A stretch of 10,036 bases of DNA from CALJEL01 sp041082235 (GTDB taxonomy: Bacteria; Nitrospirota; Thermodesulfovibrionia; Thermodesulfovibrionales; CALJEL01): the NCBI GenBank assembly GCA_041082235.1, contig JBDOIG010000072.1, positions 1 through 10,036 on the forward strand, written 5' to 3'. A program made the translations under genes and the position numbers. Shown piece after piece: positions 6,608 through 10,036 of this stretch. A model generated the notes under the pieces. The model made no database searches. It was not told the origin of the DNA and was given only the letters and a program-made list of their open reading frames with translations. Within the stretch, counting starts at the first letter, position 1. Each line of letters opens with the position of its first letter.

Positions 6608-7238
6608 AATACTTCCACAGTTTTCTTAAAAGCTCATCCTCTTCCTTGTTCAGCTCCTCAATGCGGGTATTCAGCTCCTTAACACTTTTTTCAAGCTCCT
6701 CTTTTCTCTTCTCAAGTTCTCTCTTCTTTCTGATTGCAAGGACACGACCCTCCCTTCTTATCTCCTGATTTAGTTTTTCAATATCCTCTGTTACAGTATC
6801 AGCTTCCTTTTTAAGAGCCTCTTTTTCCTTTTGAATTTCTTCAAGCCGTAACCTTATCTCCTCTTCACTTTCAGCACCCGGCGCTGTTACCTCACCACCG
6901 GTCACCGCTACCTCATCGGTACTTTGAGGCTCTTCATCTCTAACTGTTAGTTCATCACCAGCAGTTGACCTTATCTCTTTTATCTCCACTATATCAGCAC
7001 TGTCTATATCTATGACCCCGCCTGATTTAAAAAACTGTATCCTGTGATCAATTTTTTTATAACTCTCCACTATTATGGATGAACCATTCCTGAGGACTAT
7101 CCTGTAAGCAGAAAGGGCATCAGAGGGGAAGGTTAAAAGAGTTAAACTAAAAGCAAGGGAGCAGCTCCACACTACTGACCTCTGCACCAGAAAATCTGCA
7201 ATTTTCTGGAAATTCCGTCTGCTGTCCTTTTCAGCCAT
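6606..7238 (-). CDS. Secreted or membrane-anchored coiled-coil protein, function unknown
   Basis: A 210-aa protein I cannot assign to a named family. It has a basic N-terminus of about 20 residues, a hydrophobic stretch (about 22-37) ending in DALSA, which looks like a signal peptide with cleavage after about residue 44, or else an anchor. Then comes a small beta-rich segment (about 45-90, YRIVLRNGSSIIVESYKKIDHRIQFFKSGGVIDIDSADIVEIKEI, quoted as its parts YRIVLRNG, QFFKSGGVIDID, ADIVEIKEI), a Glu/Thr/Gly-rich linker (about 92-125), and a long charged coiled coil (about 126-205) rich in Glu, Lys and Leu. It probably acts in the periplasm as a structural or scaffolding component. It begins 10 nt after the DsbC-like gene with a modest AAGGGA site and ends 10 nt before the MBL gene, so it is co-transcribed with both. 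Confidence 0.8.
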   Translation of the reverse strand: MAEKDSRRNFQKIADFLVQRSVVWSCSLAFSLTLLTFPSDALSAYRIVLRNGSSIIVESYKKIDHRIQFFKSGGVIDIDSADIVEIKEIRSTAGDELTVRDEEPQSTDEVAVTGGEVTAPGAESEEEIRLRLEEIQKEKEALKKEADTVTEDIEKLNQEIRREGRVLAIRKKRELEKRKEELEKSVKELNTRIEELNKEEDELLRKLWKY

Positions 7239-7248
7239 ACCTTATCCC

Positions 7249-8070
7249 TTAACCTGCAATTAATTCTATAATCTTATCTGCAGGTATTGCCCCGGGAATA
7301 ACCCTTCCATCAGGAAGGATAATACTCGGTGTTGAGCTTATACCAAGCTCTCTTCCAAGGGAGATATTTTTATCAATCTGATCCGTCTCACAGTCTGGCT
7401 GGGGTGGAACCCTGCCTTCAAAGTTATTCTCAAGCAGCTCAAGGGACTTCTTACATTGAATGGACTTTGCCTTCCAGTAGGCATCTTTGTGATTGGGCAA
7501 TGGGAAGAGTTTTATATAAAAGGCTATATCCTTTCTCTTTTCAATTACCTGTTTTAGCTCTCTGTGAAGTTTTGCACAGAATGGGCAATCAGGGTCCGTG
7601 AATACTATTACCCTGTATTTTGCCTTCTTATCACCCATCAGAATGGCATCGCTTAGTGGAATCTTTGAAACATCTATTTTATTAAGCTCAATGAATCTCT
7701 CCTGGGTTATGTTCTTTGAAGTCCTGAGCTCCACTATCTGACCGATCATTAAAAACTTCTTTGAAAAATCCAGATAAATAATCCCCTTCTTGCCATCCTT
7801 CTGAATGGATATCTCCCAGAGTCCCCTTGCAGGTGCCTGTGAAACAGATGTAACCTTTACAGTTTTAAGCTCGGCTATCCCGCCTTCTTTAAGGATATTT
7901 TCTGCCTCCTCAGGCTTCAGGGTATGACAGTCCTTACACTCTCCACCACAACCTCCGAAACTCAGGACCTGAGATGCTGAAAGGCTTAGGCTTATAAGCA
8001 CCGCAGCAGCGAAACAGAGTAAAAGAGTAGCAGCACTGAAGAAATTGCTCATCTTATTATCTCTTGACAT
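7249..8070 (-). CDS. DsbC-like periplasmic thiol-disulfide isomerase with CxxCH motif
   Basis: Exported thioredoxin-fold protein, 273 aa. A signal peptide or anchor (hydrophobic about 11-32, SLSASQVLS) precedes a Cys cluster GCGGECKDCH in which C45-x-x-C48-H49 matches the c-type haem attachment motif. A DsbC-like dimerisation region follows (about 52-130), then the catalytic domain with C162-P-F-C165 in FTDPDCPFCAKLH, the cis-Pro loop STPSIILPDGR (T247-P248), and a second Cys pair (C206, C227) as in DsbC. CxxCH-bearing DsbC-like proteins would fit bacteria rich in multihaem cytochromes. ATG 8070 is preceded by GGAGGG at 8-nt spacing and overlaps the spoT stop by 14 nt; the alternative ATG at 8052 has only a weak site. 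The DsbC family call is strong; haem binding is unproven, and the Cys cluster could instead bind metal or be redox-active. Confidence 0.9.
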   Translation of the reverse strand: MSRDNKMSNFFSAATLLLCFAAAVLISLSLSASQVLSFGGCGGECKDCHTLKPEEAENILKEGGIAELKTVKVTSVSQAPARGLWEISIQKDGKKGIIYLDFSKKFLMIGQIVELRTSKNITQERFIELNKIDVSKIPLSDAILMGDKKAKYRVIVFTDPDCPFCAKLHRELKQVIEKRKDIAFYIKLFPLPNHKDAYWKAKSIQCKKSLELLENNFEGRVPPQPDCETDQIDKNISLGRELGISSTPSIILPDGRVIPGAIPADKIIELIAG

Positions 8071-10036
8071 TCAATATACCCTCCATCTGCAGTATCTTCT
8101 GGATAATTCCAGAAAGCTGAAGTTTATCCCTCACCTGAAGTATAAGCTCCAGATGAGCCCTTTTATCAGGTGTTGAAAAGGCCTTCACACCAGATATATT
8201 AACATTGAAAGAAGATATAAGGCTACTGATACTTGCAAGTATCCCTGGCTTATCAAGTGTCTCTATATAAAGCTTTGCAGGTGCAAGGGAATCATCTGCC
8301 TTCCATGTAACCTCTATTATCCTTGCCTCATCAACTGCGAGTTTTTCAAAATTGGGACATCCCCTTCTGTGAATTGTCACCCCCCTACCCCTTGTCACAT
8401 ATCCCACAAGGTCATCACCCGGTACAGGGTAACAACATCTTGATGTGTGATAGAGTATCTCATCCATACCTTTAATACTTATTCCTTTGACAACCTTTTG
8501 CTTTTGAGGTTCCTGTTTCTGGACAGACTTTGTTTTTTCAGGGATAAGTTTATGGATTATCTGCTGGGCGGAGACCTTTCCGTAACCAACAGATACAATA
8601 AGCTCTTCATAGGTTTTCATGTTAAAGGCCCTTGCAAGCTCTTCCTGCTTGAGTTTAAGTGCATTAAAAGGAATCTCGTGTTTTCTGAGCTCATCATCTA
8701 TAAGCCTGGTACCGAGCTCAAGTGCCTGCTTCCGTTCAGCAGTTTTTATCCATTGCTTTATCCTGCTGCGGGCTTTCTGAGTGACCACAAAGCTAAGCCA
8801 GTCCTTTGATGGGACATGATTGGGTGCGATAATTATCTCAACGGCATCTCCACTCTTAAGTTTATACCTCAAGGGAACAAGCTTCCCATTCACCTTTGCA
8901 CCAACACATTTATTGCCAACCTCTGTGTGAACAGCATAGGCAAAATCTACAGGTGTAGCTCCATAGGGAAGCTCCTTTATCTCTCCCTTAGGCGTGAAGA
9001 CATAAACAACGTCTGAGACAACCTCACCCTTTACCGCCTCAAGGAATTCTCTTGGATCCCTGTGTTCCTTAAGGGAATTTACCAGCTCCCTGAGCCAGGC
9101 AATATATTTTGCATCCCTTTCATCAAAATGGCCCTTCTCCTTATATTTCCAGTGAGCAGCAATACCCTGTTCTGCTATCCTGTGCATCTCTTCTGTCCTT
9201 ATCTGAAATTCAACCCTCTCTCCCTGTGGTCCCACCACCGTGGTATGAAGTGACTGATACATGTTTGACTTTGGCATGCTTATGTAGTCCTTGAATCTTC
9301 CCGGAACCGTTGCCCAGAGGGAGTGAATTACTCCGAGGATATGATAGCAGTTTGCCACTGTGTCTGTAATTATCCTTATACCGAGGACATCATAGACCTC
9401 TTCAAAGGGTATCTTCTGCCTGAGCATCTTCTGATATATGCCGTAATAGTGTTTTACCCTCCCTGTTATGGAGGCAGGGATATCTTCTGCCTTCAGCCTT
9501 TCTTCAAGTGTATTGATTATGGCCTGAATATATCCTTCCTGCTCTACCTTTCTCTTTGCAACCTTCCTTACAAGGTCCTGATAAAGGTCAGGCATAAGGA
9601 CCTTAAAAGAGAGGTCTTCAAATTCTGTCTTCAGCCAGCCAATTCCAAGCCTGTTTGCAAGGGGTGCATAGATCTCAAGGGTCTCCTCTGCTATTGCCCT
9701 CTGTTTCTGTTCGGGAAGATACTGGATGGTTCTCATGTTATGAAGCCTGTCAGCAAATTTTATCATTATCACCCTTATGTCTTCTGCAACAGCAAGGAGC
9801 ATCTTCCTGAAGTTTTCTGCCTGTGCCTCCTGCTTTGTCTTGAACTGGAGCTTTGACAGCTTTGTAAGACTATCAACAAGAAAGGCTATCTCTTTCCCGA
9901 ACATGTCTTCAAGGTCTTCCCGCGTTGTACCTGTATCCTCAATGGTGTCATGGAGAAGACCTGCTCCAATAGTAAGCACATCCATCTTTATATCTGCCAG
10001 TATATCTGCAACTGCAAGGGGATGACTGATGTATGG
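8057..10036 (-). CDS. spoT: Bifunctional (p)ppGpp synthetase/hydrolase Rel/SpoT (N-terminus beyond right edge)
   Basis: Long RSH enzyme of the stringent response, making (p)ppGpp from ATP and GDP/GTP and degrading it. The reading frame is open to the window edge (PYISHPLAVADIL...), so the Met at 9985 is internal; 659 residues are visible and roughly 50-70 are missing. Numbering from the edge: HD hydrolase domain with HDTIEDT (H29, D30, E33, D34) intact; synthetase domain with RFKD (247-250), the RxKD version found in bifunctional enzymes, MPKSNMYQSLHTT and the E-x-Q-I-R-T strand; TGS (about 344-405, VYVFTPKGEIKELPYGAT); helical region; conserved-cysteine segment (C534, C535, C560); C-terminal ACT (about 585-659). 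Both active sites look complete. It is the first visible gene of an operon with the DsbC-like, coiled-coil and MBL genes. Confidence 0.97.
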   Translation of the reverse strand, partial: PYISHPLAVADILADIKMDVLTIGAGLLHDTIEDTGTTREDLEDMFGKEIAFLVDSLTKLSKLQFKTKQEAQAENFRKMLLAVAEDIRVIMIKFADRLHNMRTIQYLPEQKQRAIAEETLEIYAPLANRLGIGWLKTEFEDLSFKVLMPDLYQDLVRKVAKRKVEQEGYIQAIINTLEERLKAEDIPASITGRVKHYYGIYQKMLRQKIPFEEVYDVLGIRIITDTVANCYHILGVIHSLWATVPGRFKDYISMPKSNMYQSLHTTVVGPQGERVEFQIRTEEMHRIAEQGIAAHWKYKEKGHFDERDAKYIAWLRELVNSLKEHRDPREFLEAVKGEVVSDVVYVFTPKGEIKELPYGATPVDFAYAVHTEVGNKCVGAKVNGKLVPLRYKLKSGDAVEIIIAPNHVPSKDWLSFVVTQKARSRIKQWIKTAERKQALELGTRLIDDELRKHEIPFNALKLKQEELARAFNMKTYEELIVSVGYGKVSAQQIIHKLIPEKTKSVQKQEPQKQKVVKGISIKGMDEILYHTSRCCYPVPGDDLVGYVTRGRGVTIHRRGCPNFEKLAVDEARIIEVTWKADDSLAPAKLYIETLDKPGILASISSLISSFNVNISGVKAFSTPDKRAHLELILQVRDKLQLSGIIQKILQMEGILNVKR
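8079..8084 (-). promoter_or_regulatory. Shine-Dalgarno (GGAGGG) of the DsbC-like gene, inside spoT
   Basis: GGAGGG lies within the last codons of spoT, 8 nt before ATG 8070. It fixes the start of the DsbC-like gene within the spoT coding region and indicates translational coupling. Confidence 0.65.

Noticed and set aside
9323..9856. Plus-strand open frame of 177 codons opposite spoT
   Set aside because: It is an antisense shadow of the strongly conserved Rel/SpoT coding region, with an improbable Cys-rich composition and no ribosome binding site.
9983..9985. Met at 9985 as the spoT start
   Set aside because: The frame continues upstream to the window edge with the conserved HD-domain segment PYISHPLAVADIL, so this Met is internal.

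Overview
This window reads as an ordinary chromosomal stretch of a moderately AT-rich Gram-negative bacterium. Arginine is mostly encoded by AGA/AGG. Several proteins carry signal peptides or periplasmic domains. The gene set (PhoR/PhoB-type two-component system, Pit with a DUF47 partner, Rel/SpoT, a DsbC-like protein carrying a CxxCH motif, a UlaG-like metallo-hydrolase) would fit Nitrospirota (Thermodesulfovibrio-like) or a deltaproteobacterial-type lineage. That placement is an inference from style and content, not from a search.

Layout, left to right. (1) 1-1887, minus strand: a PhoB-like response regulator followed by a PhoR-like sensor kinase, overlapping by 8 nt; the kinase runs off the left edge. 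(2) 1888-2174: a divergent intergenic region with a candidate Pho-box-like element and promoter for the regulator, a degenerate tandem repeat with an inverted copy, and a TATAAT promoter plus Shine-Dalgarno for the gene on the right. (3) 2175-4166, plus strand: a DUF255/YyaL (SPATA20-like) thioredoxin-fold plus six-hairpin protein. Its 3' end overlaps the convergent pit gene by 12 nt. (4) 5760-4155, minus strand: DUF47 (PhoU-like) and pit, a two-gene phosphate uptake operon with its own promoter and an 8-nt gene overlap. (5) 10036-5837, minus strand: a tightly packed operon of bifunctional Rel/SpoT (5' end beyond the right edge), a DsbC-like thiol isomerase with a CxxCH motif, a secreted coiled-coil protein, and a UlaG-like MBL-fold hydrolase.

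Two themes stand out. One is phosphate: PhoR/PhoB sits one gene away from DUF47-Pit, and the regulator and DUF47 genes have similar promoters with very short leaders. The other is a stringent-response gene leading an operon of envelope and redox proteins. The most curious local feature is in the MBL gene. It has two in-frame ATGs, each behind a near-perfect Shine-Dalgarno: one gives a signal-peptide form, the other a cytosolic form. A strong hairpin and a 14-bp perfect palindrome lie between them. I saw no mobile element, CRISPR array, RNA gene or phage gene, and no convincing novel multi-gene system.
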